From assembly GCF_000154705.2 (NCBI RefSeq), contig NZ_CM002917.1:186001-250000 (forward strand): 64,000 nucleotides of DNA, written 5' to 3'. Positions 33,406 through 44,112 of the stretch are shown here, piece after piece. This stretch comes from Hoeflea phototrophica DFL-43. Lineage in GTDB: Bacteria; Pseudomonadota; Alphaproteobacteria; Rhizobiales; Rhizobiaceae. The notes under the pieces were generated by a model. The model ran no database searches and was not told the DNA's origin. It saw only the letters and a list, made by a program, of their open reading frames with translations. Positions within the stretch are counted from its first letter, which is position 1. Each line of letters starts with the position of its first letter. The translations under genes and the position numbers were made by a program.

Positions 33406-33615
33406 CAAGAAATAACGTCAATCACTGCGATCAAGCGTCGGGCCGCGGAACTCTGCAAGTGTTCATTGAATTTCTTGTTCCGCCGGCCAATGCCGGAATG
33501 TAAACACCCTATCCGGTCTGGACAAATGGATTCTATGAGGCAACGACGTCGCTGCGCTTGTCTTGGTCGGAGCCATAGGATGACGATGGCGCGGGTGGCG
33601 AACAGTGCACCCACA

Positions 33616-33649
33616 AACAAAAAACCCGCCGGATCGCTCCGGCGGGTTT
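33616..33649 (-). terminator. Rho-independent terminator of rpsA
   Basis: AAACCCGCCGGA and TCCGGCGGGTTT form a perfect 12-bp stem with a 4-nt loop (33622-33649), followed on the minus strand by a T-rich run. It lies about 30 bp beyond the rpsA stop. Between it and higB (33406-33615) I see no gene. Confidence 0.92.
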
Positions 33650-33678
33650 CGGTTCTTAACAGTCAGATCCGAGATGGA

Positions 33679-35385
33679 TCAGTCGTCGCTGTTCTGCTTC
33701 TTCAGCGCAGCGCCCAGAATGTCGCCGAGCGAAGCGCCCGAGTCGGACGAACCGAACTGTGCGACTGCTTCCTTTTCTTCGGCGATTTCCAGAGCCTTGA
33801 TCGACAGGCCGACCTTGCGGTCCTTCTTGGAGAAGCTGGTGACGCGGGCGTCAACAGTCTGGCCGACCGAGAAGCGCTCGGGGCGCTGCTCGTCACGGTC
33901 ACGCGACAGGTCGGAGCGGCGGATGAACGAAGACAGGTCTTCGTGATCAACCAGCACAACTTCCAGGCCGCCATCGGTCACACCGGTCACCTTGGCCGAA
34001 ACAACAGCGTTCTTGCGCAGTTCGCCGGAGGCTGCTGCTTCGCCGATCGAGTCCTTGCCAAGCTGCTTGATACCAAGCGAGATGCGCTCCTTGTCGACAT
34101 CGACGTCAAGCACGACGGCCTTGACCATGTCGCCCTTGTTGTACTCCTCGATGACCTGCTCGCCCGGACGGTTCCAGTCGAGATCGGAGAGGTGGACCAT
34201 GCCGTCGACATCGCCTTCGAGGCCGATGAACAGACCGAACTCGGTCTTGTTCTTGACTTCGCCTTCGACTTCGGTGCCGGCAGGGTGGCTCTGTGCGAAC
34301 ACATCCCACGGATTCTCGAGCGTCTGCTTGAGGCCGAGCGAGATGCGGCGCTTGTTGGGGTCGACTTCCAGAACAACCACATCGACTTCCTGGGAGGTCG
34401 AGAGGATCTTGCCCGGATGCACGTTCTTCTTGGTCCAGGACATTTCCGAAACGTGGATCAGGCCTTCGATGCCCGGCTCCAGCTCGACGAATGCGCCGTA
34501 GTCGGTGATGTTGGTCACGGTACCGGTGATGCGCTTGCCGGCAGGGTACTTGACGCCGATGCCATCCCACGGATCGCTTTCCAGCTGCTTCATGCCCAGC
34601 GAGATGCGGTGTGTATCCTGGTTGATGCGGATGATCTGGACCTTGACGGTCTGGCCGATCGACAGGATCTCGGATGGATGGTTGACGCGGCGCCATGCCA
34701 TGTCGGTGACGTGCAGCAGGCCGTCAATGCCGCCAAGGTCAACGAACGCACCGTAATCGGTGATGTTCTTGACCATGCCTTCAACGGTCTGGCCTTCTTC
34801 GAGGTTCTGCACGATTTCCGAACGCTGTTCGGCACGGCTCTCTTCGAGAACGGTACGGCGCGAGACCACGATGTTGCCGCGGCGCTTGTCCATCTTGAGG
34901 ATTTCGAACGGCTGCGGGATGTGCATCAGCGGGGACACGTCGCGGATCGGACGGATGTCCACCTGGCTGCGCGGCAGGAACGCCACGGCGCCGTCCAGAT
35001 CGACGGTGAAGCCGCCCTTGACCTGGTTGAAGATGACACCTTCGACGCGCTCCTGCGCGGTGAACTTCTCTTCCAGACGAACCCAGCTTTCCTCGCGGCG
35101 AGCCTTCTCGCGCGACAGCATGGCTTCGCCAAGAGCGTTTTCGATACGCTCGACATAGACTTCGACTTCATCGCCGACCTTGAGCGTGCCGTCCTTGGCC
35201 TTGGCGCCGAATTCCTTCAGCGGAACGCGGCCCTCGACCTTGAGGCCGACGTCGATGATCGCGACGTCCTTCTCGATAGCCATCACGGTGCCCTTGGCAA
35301 CGTAGCCTTCGGACAGGTCCTGCGTGGCAAGCGATTCAGCAAACAGGGATGCGAAATCCTCTGTCATGGTTTCAGTTTGTGACAT
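33679..35385 (-). CDS. rpsA: 30S ribosomal protein S1
   Basis: This 568-residue protein contains six S1 (OB-fold) repeats, the full-length form that binds mRNA and the ribosome. Repeats can be seen from the recurring blocks YGAFVDLGGIDGLLHVTDMAW, YGAFVELEPGIEGLIHVSEM and FGLFIGLEGDVDGMVHLSDLDW, each followed by RISLGLKQ or RISLGMKQ. It starts MSQTETMTEDFASLFAESLA. I use the ATG at 35385, which has AGGAGA upstream; an upstream start at 35406 adds only seven residues. It lies downstream of cmk on the same strand, with a 137-bp leader, and ends in a strong terminator. Confidence 0.97.
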   Translation of the reverse strand: MSQTETMTEDFASLFAESLATQDLSEGYVAKGTVMAIEKDVAIIDVGLKVEGRVPLKEFGAKAKDGTLKVGDEVEVYVERIENALGEAMLSREKARREESWVRLEEKFTAQERVEGVIFNQVKGGFTVDLDGAVAFLPRSQVDIRPIRDVSPLMHIPQPFEILKMDKRRGNIVVSRRTVLEESRAEQRSEIVQNLEEGQTVEGMVKNITDYGAFVDLGGIDGLLHVTDMAWRRVNHPSEILSIGQTVKVQIIRINQDTHRISLGMKQLESDPWDGIGVKYPAGKRITGTVTNITDYGAFVELEPGIEGLIHVSEMSWTKKNVHPGKILSTSQEVDVVVLEVDPNKRRISLGLKQTLENPWDVFAQSHPAGTEVEGEVKNKTEFGLFIGLEGDVDGMVHLSDLDWNRPGEQVIEEYNKGDMVKAVVLDVDVDKERISLGIKQLGKDSIGEAAASGELRKNAVVSAKVTGVTDGGLEVVLVDHEDLSSFIRRSDLSRDRDEQRPERFSVGQTVDARVTSFSKKDRKVGLSIKALEIAEEKEAVAQFGSSDSGASLGDILGAALKKQNSDD

Positions 35386-35462
35386 GAATTCTCCTGGCGA
35401 CCGCAAAAATTAGTGCGGTCGGATGCGCCTGGTTGGTGTTGATCGGACCGGCGATGCCTGTC

Positions 35463-35490
35463 TGCCCTGAACCTTCATCGAGGCAGGGCA
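35463..35490 (-). other. Hairpin in the cmk-rpsA intergenic leader
   Basis: TGCCCTG (35463-35469) and CAGGGCA (35484-35490) form a 7-bp stem in the leader upstream of rpsA. S1 is known to repress its own translation in E. coli through leader structure; a similar role here is only a guess. Confidence 0.35.
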
Positions 35491-35522
35491 AGTACGGCGC
35501 GGGACAGGCTCGCTGGCTTAGT

Positions 35523-36164
35523 TCACGTCTGAAGCGCAGCATCCACCAGGACGCGGGCTGCTTCAAACGCGGCTTCTATACCCATTTCACTCGTGTCTAG
35601 CAAGTGCGCATCGGGCGCGGGCTTGAGCGGCGAATCGGTCCGCTCGCTGTCGCGGGCATCGCGTTTCTTCAGATCAGCGAGGATTCCGGCAAGGTCGGCA
35701 CTTCCGCCCTGGCCAATGATTTCCTCATATCGCCGCTGCGCCCGGACCTCCGGGCTGGCGGTAACATAGAACTTGATCAGCGCATCCGGGCAAACAACCG
35801 TGCCGATATCGCGCCCGTCCAGCACTGTTCCGGGTGCCGTTGCGGCAAAGTCGCGCTGGGCTTCCACCAGGGCCCGGCGGACCTTGGGCATCACCGCCAC
35901 CTTGGAGGCGGCTTCGCCCACCTCATGAACCGCCAGAACCGAACGGTCGAGACTGGAAAGATCGAGATTGCGGGCCACATCCGCAGCCAGCCCTTCGTCA
36001 TCGAGCGGCAGACCGCGATCCAGCAGCGCCTTGGCGGTGGCGCGGTAGGTCAGGCCGGTATCGAGGTGATGCAGCCCGTACCGGGCCGCCAGGCGCCTTG
36101 ACAATGTTCCCTTGCCGGCTGCCGCAGGGCCGTCAATCGCAATGATGATGTGTGTGTCTTTCAA
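35523..36164 (-). CDS. cmk: Cytidylate kinase
   Basis: This 213-residue cytosolic kinase phosphorylates CMP and dCMP. The P-loop is [20 protein letters not shown] (about residues 7-26), followed by [17 protein letters not shown], which corresponds to the conserved LDTGAMYRA with Leu-Thr in place of Ala-Met. The later blocks [15 protein letters not shown] and RAQRRYEEI are the CMP-binding and lid regions. It lies between paiB-like and rpsA genes on the minus strand; cmk-rpsA linkage is nearly universal in proteobacteria. The C-terminus is slightly extended ([21 protein letters not shown]). Confidence 0.96.
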   Translation of the reverse strand: MKDTHIIIAIDGPAAAGKGTLSRRLAARYGLHHLDTGLTYRATAKALLDRGLPLDDEGLAADVARNLDLSSLDRSVLAVHEVGEAASKVAVMPKVRRALVEAQRDFAATAPGTVLDGRDIGTVVCPDALIKFYVTASPEVRAQRRYEEIIGQGGSADLAGILADLKKRDARDSERTDSPLKPAPDAHLLDTSEMGIEAAFEAARVLVDAALQT

Positions 36165-36188
36165 ATATCCGTCCGCCTCTCAACTGCC

Positions 36189-36815
36189 TTACAGCCCGCC
36201 GTAACGCCGCACCAGCTCGGCCATCTCCACTGCACCATCTTTTGTCAGGCCTGCATGCACGCCCTGACGGTCGGCTTCTTGCCGGTTCTGGCTGACTTTC
36301 CATTTGCCGGTCAGTTCTCTCACCGCGATCTCGATGCCGACAATGCCGCGCAATTGCGCTTTGACGAATTTGTCCGGTGCATCCTCCACCTTCCATGGTG
36401 CGTTCCGGCCCGCTTCATGCCGGTCGGTGAGCGCGCCCACCTGTTGAGCGAGCCAGTCTGGCCCCTCTTCCACGCTCGCAGACCCGCGTGCCTGCACCAT
36501 GGCATAGTTCCAGGTTGGAACCACCTTGCCGTGCTCGGCCTTGGATTGATACCAGGATGGCGTCACATAGGTGTCGTCGCCCTGAAACACCACCAGCACC
36601 GAAGCGCCGTCCTGCAGATGGCGCCATTGCGGGTTGGCGCGCGAAAGATGGGCGCGCAGCCGTGTTGCGCCGTCCTCGCTCGACACCAGAAACGGCACCG
36701 GATTGGCCTGCACGCCGGTTTCAGAGGCGGAAATCAGCAGACCCAGCGGGTGCGCAGCAATCAGCGCCCGCATGACGTCTTCGTCGGTCTCGGCGAATTG
36801 GGGGGGAAGGTACAT
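36189..36815 (-). CDS. paiB: PaiB-type FMN-binding negative transcriptional regulator
   Basis: This 208-residue protein matches the PaiB family (FMN_bind_2): MYLPPQFAETDEDVMRALIA at the start, NPVPFLVSSEDGATRLRAHL (about residues 38-57), YVTPSWYQSKAEHGKVVPTW (about residue 83) and a C-terminal KVSQNRQEADRQGVHAGL. In Bacillus subtilis PaiB affects sporulation and protease genes; in proteobacteria its targets are unknown and the split-barrel flavin fold may be more enzyme-like. It sits between the isomerase gene and cmk on the same strand, where aroA and cmk are normally adjacent. Confidence 0.9.
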   Translation of the reverse strand: MYLPPQFAETDEDVMRALIAAHPLGLLISASETGVQANPVPFLVSSEDGATRLRAHLSRANPQWRHLQDGASVLVVFQGDDTYVTPSWYQSKAEHGKVVPTWNYAMVQARGSASVEEGPDWLAQQVGALTDRHEAGRNAPWKVEDAPDKFVKAQLRGIVGIEIAVRELTGKWKVSQNRQEADRQGVHAGLTKDGAVEMAELVRRYGGL

Positions 36816-36850
36816 GTCACAGGCTCCTGAAAGACCGGGGCTCGCAGCTG

Positions 36851-38961
<2,111 letters not shown>

Positions 38962-39100
38962 TCATCCGGCTTGCTTCAAATTATCGGTGAGAATGGCTTT
39001 GACAGCCGCGCCCAACATCATTATGGGGACCGGACCCGCCGAAATGGGAAGTCGGGCGCGCCTGCCTTGACCTTCCCGCCAAGTATATGAGGCTTCGACA

Positions 39101-39514
39101 GTGGCAAAACCGGAACTTGGAACAAAACGCGTTTGCCCCGAAACCGGGCGCAAATTCTACGATCTGAACAAAGACCCCATCGTGTCGCCCTACACCGGCA
39201 CCTCCTATCCGCTTTCATTCTTCGAGGAAACGTCGAAAGCCGTTGTCTTGGAGAAGGAACAGGAGAAAGAGGAGCAGGAGGAAGTCGCAGAACTCGATGA
39301 CGAAACCGCTGACGTGGAAATCGTTTCCCTTGAAGAGGCTGACGAGGATACCACGAAGACCGGAAAGTCCGACGATATTCCTGATATCGACGATGATGCC
39401 GATGTCGACCTGGAAGACGACGAAGACGATACATTCCTTGCCGACGATGATGATGACGACGATGACGATGTCAGCGACATCATCGGTGTTAACGACGACG
39501 ATGACGACCACTAG
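39101..39514 (+). CDS. FYDLN-acid (TIGR02300) family protein
   Basis: This 137-residue protein has a conserved head (MAKPELGTKRVCPETGRKFY then DLNKDPIVSPYTGTSYP, about residues 1-37) and a very acidic, repetitive tail. The tail includes a run of Asp (LADDDDDDDDDVSD) and ends DDDDDH. The head has one Cys and could be half of a zinc site. The start is a GTG with GAGG upstream. The function is unknown; the family seems confined to alphaproteobacteria and sits beside aroA. The acidic tail suggests binding to basic proteins, RNA-binding proteins or divalent metals. Confidence 0.93.
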   Translation: MAKPELGTKRVCPETGRKFYDLNKDPIVSPYTGTSYPLSFFEETSKAVVLEKEQEKEEQEEVAELDDETADVEIVSLEEADEDTTKTGKSDDIPDIDDDADVDLEDDEDDTFLADDDDDDDDDVSDIIGVNDDDDDH

Positions 39515-39581
39515 GATCAAGGTTCCGGGCGCGTCCGCGACCAATGGGTTCGGGAAACTGTCGCAGGATTGATTTTACGTC

Positions 39582-39610
39582 TTGATCTTGTGCGGCTTGG
39601 GAAGTATTAA
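39582..39610 (+). promoter_or_regulatory. Likely promoter of tRNA-Ala
   Basis: TTGATC (39582-39587) and TATTAA (39605-39610) are 17 bp apart, about 75 bp before the tRNA. A perfect 8-bp hairpin (CCAGCCGC/GCGGCTGG, 39621-39641) lies just after the predicted start and may aid 5' processing. Inferred. Confidence 0.5.
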
Positions 39611-39684
39611 GCCGCACCTGCCAGCCGCCAGACGCGGCTGGTTCTCGCAAAGGCAGCAGAACTTCGTTCGATCCTTTGCGTCCC

Positions 39685-39760
39685 GGGGCCATAGCTCAGC
39701 TGGGAGAGCGCCTGCATGGCATGCAGGAGGTCAGCGGTTCGATCCCGCTTGGCTCCACCA
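39685..39760 (+). tRNA. tRNA-Ala (GGC anticodon)
   Basis: The 76-nt gene starts GGGGCCATAGCTCAGCTGGG, carries the anticodon loop CATGGCATG reading GGC, the T arm GCGGTTCGATCCCGC and an encoded CCA. The acceptor stem pairs over 7 bp (GGGGCCA with TGGCTCC, one wobble). The 295-bp stretch after it (39761-40055) holds no gene I can see, only the likely promoter of the HAD-UbiA gene. Confidence 0.97.
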
Positions 39761-40055
39761 TTTCTTCTTCACAGACCAGCTTCAACGTTCGTTTGCGAGC
39801 CATCCTAGAGCCAGAGTAAAGCTTTGGCTGCATCACACTGTCCGGCTCTTGGATATCACCCCGGGGTATCTCCGATGACCAGCCTCTCAAGGCGATTCCG
39901 GTCAGTTGCGCCGCAACGAGCATAAGATTTCACTAACCAAAAGGGCAGGTTTCGGGCTATTTCTCCCGCAATTCACCCCGAAATCTCGCCCCTATTACCA
40001 AAAAAACAGTGTTTACCTGCCAATCCTTGGATCGGATTGAACCAGGGATACAATC

Positions 40056-41498
40056 ATGGACGCTCTAAGCGACAATCGGCATGTGCCGCTATGCATTGAC
40101 CTCGATGGGACACTGATCGCAACCGACAGCCTTTGGGAAGGGCTGGTTTCGGTTCTGATCCGGCGTCCTTGGCTGTTTTTTGCCGCCATTTTCTGGGCGC
40201 TGTCCGGCAAAGCAGTCCTCAAACGGGAAATTGCCGCCCGGCTTGCCCACAAGGGCGCAGATTGGCCTTATCGCGATGAGGTGATTGCCAGGATCAAGCA
40301 GGCGCGTGAGGCAGGCCAACCGGTCTGGCTGGTGACCGGCGCCGCCGAGTCCACCGCCAAGGCCGTCGCAGACCATCTCGGCCTGTTCGACAGGGTGCTC
40401 CATTCCACCGATGCTGAAAACCTCACTTCATCGCGCAAGCGTGAGCGGCTGGTCTCGATCTGTGGCGATGGCGGATTTGACTATGCCGGCAACAGCCGCG
40501 ACGATCTGGCCGTCTTTGATGCCGCCCGCCGCGCCATTATCGTTGCGCCGGATTCGGCTGCCAGAAAGTGGGGCGCGAAGAACCGGGCCGAGTTCCTTCC
40601 GCTCGCGCAGATTTCACCGCTTGCGATTCTCAAATCGATCCGCGTCCATCAATGGCTCAAGAATGTGCTGATTGCGGTCCCGCTGGTGCTCAACCATGAA
40701 TTCGCCGACACCAATCTCGTGCTGGCAGCCATCGCGGCCTTCTTCTCCTTCAGCTTCCTTGCTTCAGCGGTCTATATCGTCAATGACATCTCGGATCTGG
40801 CCAATGATCGGCAGCATCCGCGCAAGCGCCTGCGCCCCCTGGCAAGTGGCGCTGTGTCGGTTCCGGTGATCAGCGTTGCTGCTGTCGCCCTGCTTGCTGC
40901 CTCGGTTGCGCTTGCAAGCCTTCTGCCGCCGCTTTTCTGGGCCGTGCTGGCCATGTATGCGACCATCACCACGGCCTACACCTTTGTGCTCAAGCGCAAG
41001 CTTCTTGTCGACGTGTTCACGCTTGCAGCCCTCTACACGTTGCGAATCGTCGCCGGTGCGGCTGCGACCGGCACCGATCTGTCATTCTGGCTGCTCGCCT
41101 TCTCGATCTTCTTTTTCCTCAGTCTGGCTCTGGTCAAGCGCTATGTCGAACTCGATGAGCTTGCCAACAGCGACGATGCGCAACTCAAGGGCCGTGGATA
41201 CGCCGGATCCGACAAGGACATGATCGGTCAGGCTGGCGTCGCTTCGGCATTCTCTGCTGCCATGGTTCTGGCGCTCTATGTCCACAGCGATGAAGTCACT
41301 TCGATGTACGCCCAGCCCTGGCTGCTGTGGCCGCTCTGCCCGCTGATTCTGTACATGTTGCTCAGGATCTGGATCCTGGCCCGGCGTTCGCAGATGCATG
41401 ACGATCCGGTGGTCTTCATCATGCGTGACTGGCGCAGCCAGGTCACCACCTTTGTTGGTGCTGCGCTGGTCATTCTTGCGACGCTGAATGTGTGGTGA
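40056..41498 (+). CDS. HAD phosphatase-UbiA prenyltransferase fusion (DPPR synthase-like)
   Basis: This 480-residue protein joins a HAD domain (residues 1-190, CIDLDGTLI with the nucleophile Asp and VTGAAEST as motif II) to a UbiA membrane domain with about eight helices. The UbiA part carries RVHQWLKNVLI and NDISDLANDRQHPRKRLRPL then ASG (about residues 245-270). These match decaprenyl-phosphoryl-5-phosphoribose synthase (Rv3806c), which joins PRPP to a polyprenyl phosphate. The HAD part could remove the 5-phosphate, so one protein may do two steps. The next gene overlaps or nearly touches it and encodes the DprE1-like oxidase of the same pathway. Confidence 0.88.
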   Translation: MDALSDNRHVPLCIDLDGTLIATDSLWEGLVSVLIRRPWLFFAAIFWALSGKAVLKREIAARLAHKGADWPYRDEVIARIKQAREAGQPVWLVTGAAESTAKAVADHLGLFDRVLHSTDAENLTSSRKRERLVSICGDGGFDYAGNSRDDLAVFDAARRAIIVAPDSAARKWGAKNRAEFLPLAQISPLAILKSIRVHQWLKNVLIAVPLVLNHEFADTNLVLAAIAAFFSFSFLASAVYIVNDISDLANDRQHPRKRLRPLASGAVSVPVISVAAVALLAASVALASLLPPLFWAVLAMYATITTAYTFVLKRKLLVDVFTLAALYTLRIVAGAAATGTDLSFWLLAFSIFFFLSLALVKRYVELDELANSDDAQLKGRGYAGSDKDMIGQAGVASAFSAAMVLALYVHSDEVTSMYAQPWLLWPLCPLILYMLLRIWILARRSQMHDDPVVFIMRDWRSQVTTFVGAALVILATLNVW

Positions 41499-41500
41499 AC

Positions 41501-42847
41501 ATGCAATCCGAACTCAACAGCTGGGGCCGGGTGGTCCGATGTCCGCGCGCGACCACCGGCCTCGCCAGCCTGACCGGCAGCGCGGCAGGAGCCATGCTGC
41601 CCTATGGCAATGGCCGTTCCTATGGCGACAGCTGCCACAATGATTCGGGCCGCCTGGTGCCGATGCGTCCGGGATCTGCAATCCGTGCCTTCGATCCCGA
41701 TACCGGCCTGCTGACCGCGGATGCGGGCGTGCTGCTGTCGGAAATCCTGACCCTTGTGATGCCGCATGGCTATTTCCTCGAGGTCACTCCCGGCACCGCA
41801 CAGGTGACGCTTGGCGGAGCCATCGCCAATGACGTCCACGGCAAGAACCACCATCGCCGGGGCACCTTCGGCCGCTCTGTCATCTCGTTCGAGTTGTTCA
41901 TGAGCGATGACCGCCGGGTCACCTGTTCGCCTGATCAGAACCGGCAGTTGTTTGAGGCCACGATTGGCGGCATGGGACTGACCGGCGTCATAGAAGCAGC
42001 CACCATCCGGCTGATGAAGGTGCCGTCGGCAAATGTGCGCCAGACCGCCTTCCGGTTCGGGTCCATCGATGATTACTTCGATGCGATTGATGCCATCGAT
42101 GCCAAACATGAGTATTCTGTCGCCTGGATCGATCAGCTTGCCCGCGGTGCAAACCTTGGCCGGGGCGTTTTGATGGCAGGTGACCATGCCGAGGACGGTG
42201 GACCGGCCAAGCCACCAGCGCCGCCGCGGCTCGCGATCCCGTTTTCACCGCCGGTCAATCTGCTCAACCGTCTGACACTGAAAGCCTTCAATGCGCTTTA
42301 CTTTGGCCGCGCCCCGAAATCGGCGGCCACGGCGATCGTCCCCTGGGGGAGCTATTTCCATCCGCTTGATGCAATCCGCGACTGGAACCGGCTCTACGGA
42401 CCGGGTGGCCTGTTTCAGCACCAGAGCGTCTATCCGGCCGAGACCGCCCGGGAAACCACCATCCGGCTGATCGAATGTGCCCAGAGCCGTGGCGCAGCTT
42501 CCTTCCTGACCGTGCTGAAACGCTTTGGCGATGTTCCTTCTCCGGGCTTGCTGTCGTTCCCGCGTCCGGGCTTCACCTTAACGCTGGATTTCGCCAATTC
42601 GGGTCCGGCGACGCTCAAGATGCTCGACGCGCTCGACGAGATCGTCCTGTCGGCTGGTGGTGCGCTCAATCCCTACAAGGACCAGCGCATGTCGGCTGAA
42701 ATGTTCGAGACTTCGTTCCCGAACTGGCGGGAGCTTGAAGCGATTCGCGACCCGGCCTTGATGTCGGATTTCTGGCGCCGGACCGCGATGCAGCTCAAGC
42801 CTGTTGAGGATGCTGAGGCTCAGGCTCAGGCAGCCAAATCCGCTTAG
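41501..42847 (+). CDS. DprE1-like FAD-dependent polyprenylphospho-ribose 2-oxidase
   Basis: This 448-residue flavoprotein has an FAD_binding_4 (VAO/PCMH) domain. YGNGRSYGDSCHN (about residues 28-40) and DVHGKNHHRRGTFGRSV (about residues 112-128) match DprE1 of Mycobacterium closely. The lysine of the active site is kept in NPYKDQRMSAEMF. The cysteine hit by benzothiazinones (Cys387 in Mycobacterium) lies in a block that reads GFTLTLDFA here, with Thr instead. It should oxidise the 2-hydroxyl of a polyprenylphospho-ribose. A DprE2-type reductase is not nearby. The start at 41501 follows the fusion gene by 2 bp; a GTG at 41492 would overlap it. Confidence 0.88.
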   Translation: MQSELNSWGRVVRCPRATTGLASLTGSAAGAMLPYGNGRSYGDSCHNDSGRLVPMRPGSAIRAFDPDTGLLTADAGVLLSEILTLVMPHGYFLEVTPGTAQVTLGGAIANDVHGKNHHRRGTFGRSVISFELFMSDDRRVTCSPDQNRQLFEATIGGMGLTGVIEAATIRLMKVPSANVRQTAFRFGSIDDYFDAIDAIDAKHEYSVAWIDQLARGANLGRGVLMAGDHAEDGGPAKPPAPPRLAIPFSPPVNLLNRLTLKAFNALYFGRAPKSAATAIVPWGSYFHPLDAIRDWNRLYGPGGLFQHQSVYPAETARETTIRLIECAQSRGAASFLTVLKRFGDVPSPGLLSFPRPGFTLTLDFANSGPATLKMLDALDEIVLSAGGALNPYKDQRMSAEMFETSFPNWRELEAIRDPALMSDFWRRTAMQLKPVEDAEAQAQAAKSA

Positions 42848-42957
42848 AGCTTGCACGCGGTTTCCCTGCTTAGTAACTGGGTACCGCCCGGTACAATGCC
42901 TGTTTGTCCGGGCCGAGCGGAAATGGCCGCTGAACCAACCGGAAAGGCCGCAAATCC

Positions 42958-43935
42958 ATGTCCCGCATCTCCATTCTCGGCGCTGGCGCCTGGGGAACAG
43001 CACTCGCCGCGGCCTTTACGCTTCAGGGGCATACGGTGCGGCTGTGGGGCCGTAGCAGTGAGATCTGCGACGAAATCAACCGCCACCACACCAACCGCGC
43101 CTATCTGGATACGGCATCCTTGCCGGAAGGGCTCAGTGCCAGCACGGACATGAGCGCCGTGCTTTCGGACGCAGAGACAGTGCTCTTCGTTTCCCCGGCG
43201 CAAACCACTGCCGAAATCGCCGCCCGGGCTGTGCAATCGCTACCGCCCGGCGCAACAGTGGTTGCCTGCGCCAAGGGCATCGACAACCAGACTGGCCGCA
43301 TGCAAAGCGAATTGATTGCCGATCATCTGCCCGGTCATCCGATCGGGGTGCTGTCAGGCCCGAGTTTTGCGGCCGATGTGGTGCGTGGTCTGCCCACAGC
43401 GGTCACTCTGGCCATGGCGGATCTTGACCTGGCCCAGGCGCTGGCCCAGTCGTTGTCTGGCGGCGCCGTCCGGATCTATGCATCCGATGATGTGATCGGC
43501 GTCCAGATCGGCGGATCGCTCAAGAACGTCATGGCGATCGCTGTCGGCATCTGCCGGGGCGGACGCATGGGCGCCAGCGCAGAAGCGGCACTGGTCACAC
43601 GTGGTTATGCGGAACTGGTTCGGCTCGGTGTGGCCATGGGCGCGCGCCCTGAAACATTGATGGGCCTGTCGGGCCTTGGCGATCTGGTGCTGACCTGCTC
43701 TTCGGAGCTTTCGCGCAATTTTGCCTATGGCGTTGCTGTTGGCAGCGGCCGGGATGTGACAGGCCTGAAACTCGCTGAAGGGGTTCACACCGTCGCGATC
43801 GCCAACACCCTTGCCGCGCAGCATCAAATTGTCTGCCCCGTTATGCAGACCGCCGGGGAGGTGCTTGCAGGGCGGATGTCAGCAGATGAGGCGCGCATCG
43901 CCCTGATGTCTCGTCCTCTTCGTGTCGAGGACTGA
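42958..43935 (+). CDS. gpsA: NAD(P)H-dependent glycerol-3-phosphate dehydrogenase
   Basis: This 325-residue cytosolic enzyme reduces dihydroxyacetone phosphate to sn-glycerol 3-phosphate for phospholipids. The Rossmann start is ISILGAGAWGTALAAAFTLQ. The catalytic Lys is in VIGVQIGGSLKNVMAIAVGI, near residue 190, and the substrate block GLSGLGDLVLTCSSELSRNF follows (about residue 238). It lies 110 bp downstream of the DprE1-like gene; in many rhizobia gpsA instead follows tsaD. Some role in glycan-linked glycerol phosphate is possible but not shown. Confidence 0.96.
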   Translation: MSRISILGAGAWGTALAAAFTLQGHTVRLWGRSSEICDEINRHHTNRAYLDTASLPEGLSASTDMSAVLSDAETVLFVSPAQTTAEIAARAVQSLPPGATVVACAKGIDNQTGRMQSELIADHLPGHPIGVLSGPSFAADVVRGLPTAVTLAMADLDLAQALAQSLSGGAVRIYASDDVIGVQIGGSLKNVMAIAVGICRGGRMGASAEAALVTRGYAELVRLGVAMGARPETLMGLSGLGDLVLTCSSELSRNFAYGVAVGSGRDVTGLKLAEGVHTVAIANTLAAQHQIVCPVMQTAGEVLAGRMSADEARIALMSRPLRVED

Positions 43936-44112
43936 GCGCAGGGTTTTGGATGCCTTGTCGATTGTCCGCCACAATCAGGGCCTTGGCATTTGCAACTCAT
44001 ATCGGATATTGCAGGTTAACCCCGCTCGTCCTTAGGGTATTTTCACGATTTGCCGATAGAATGCGGCCAGTCACAAGGCCGGTCTTCCGGCGAAGCATTT
44101 CCGGAGCATTTC

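Noticed and set aside
33289..35382. 697-codon open frame on the plus strand opposite rpsA
   Set aside because: It is the antisense of the S1 repeats, has no motif or ribosome site, and its Leu/Asp-rich composition is the mirror of rpsA codon use.
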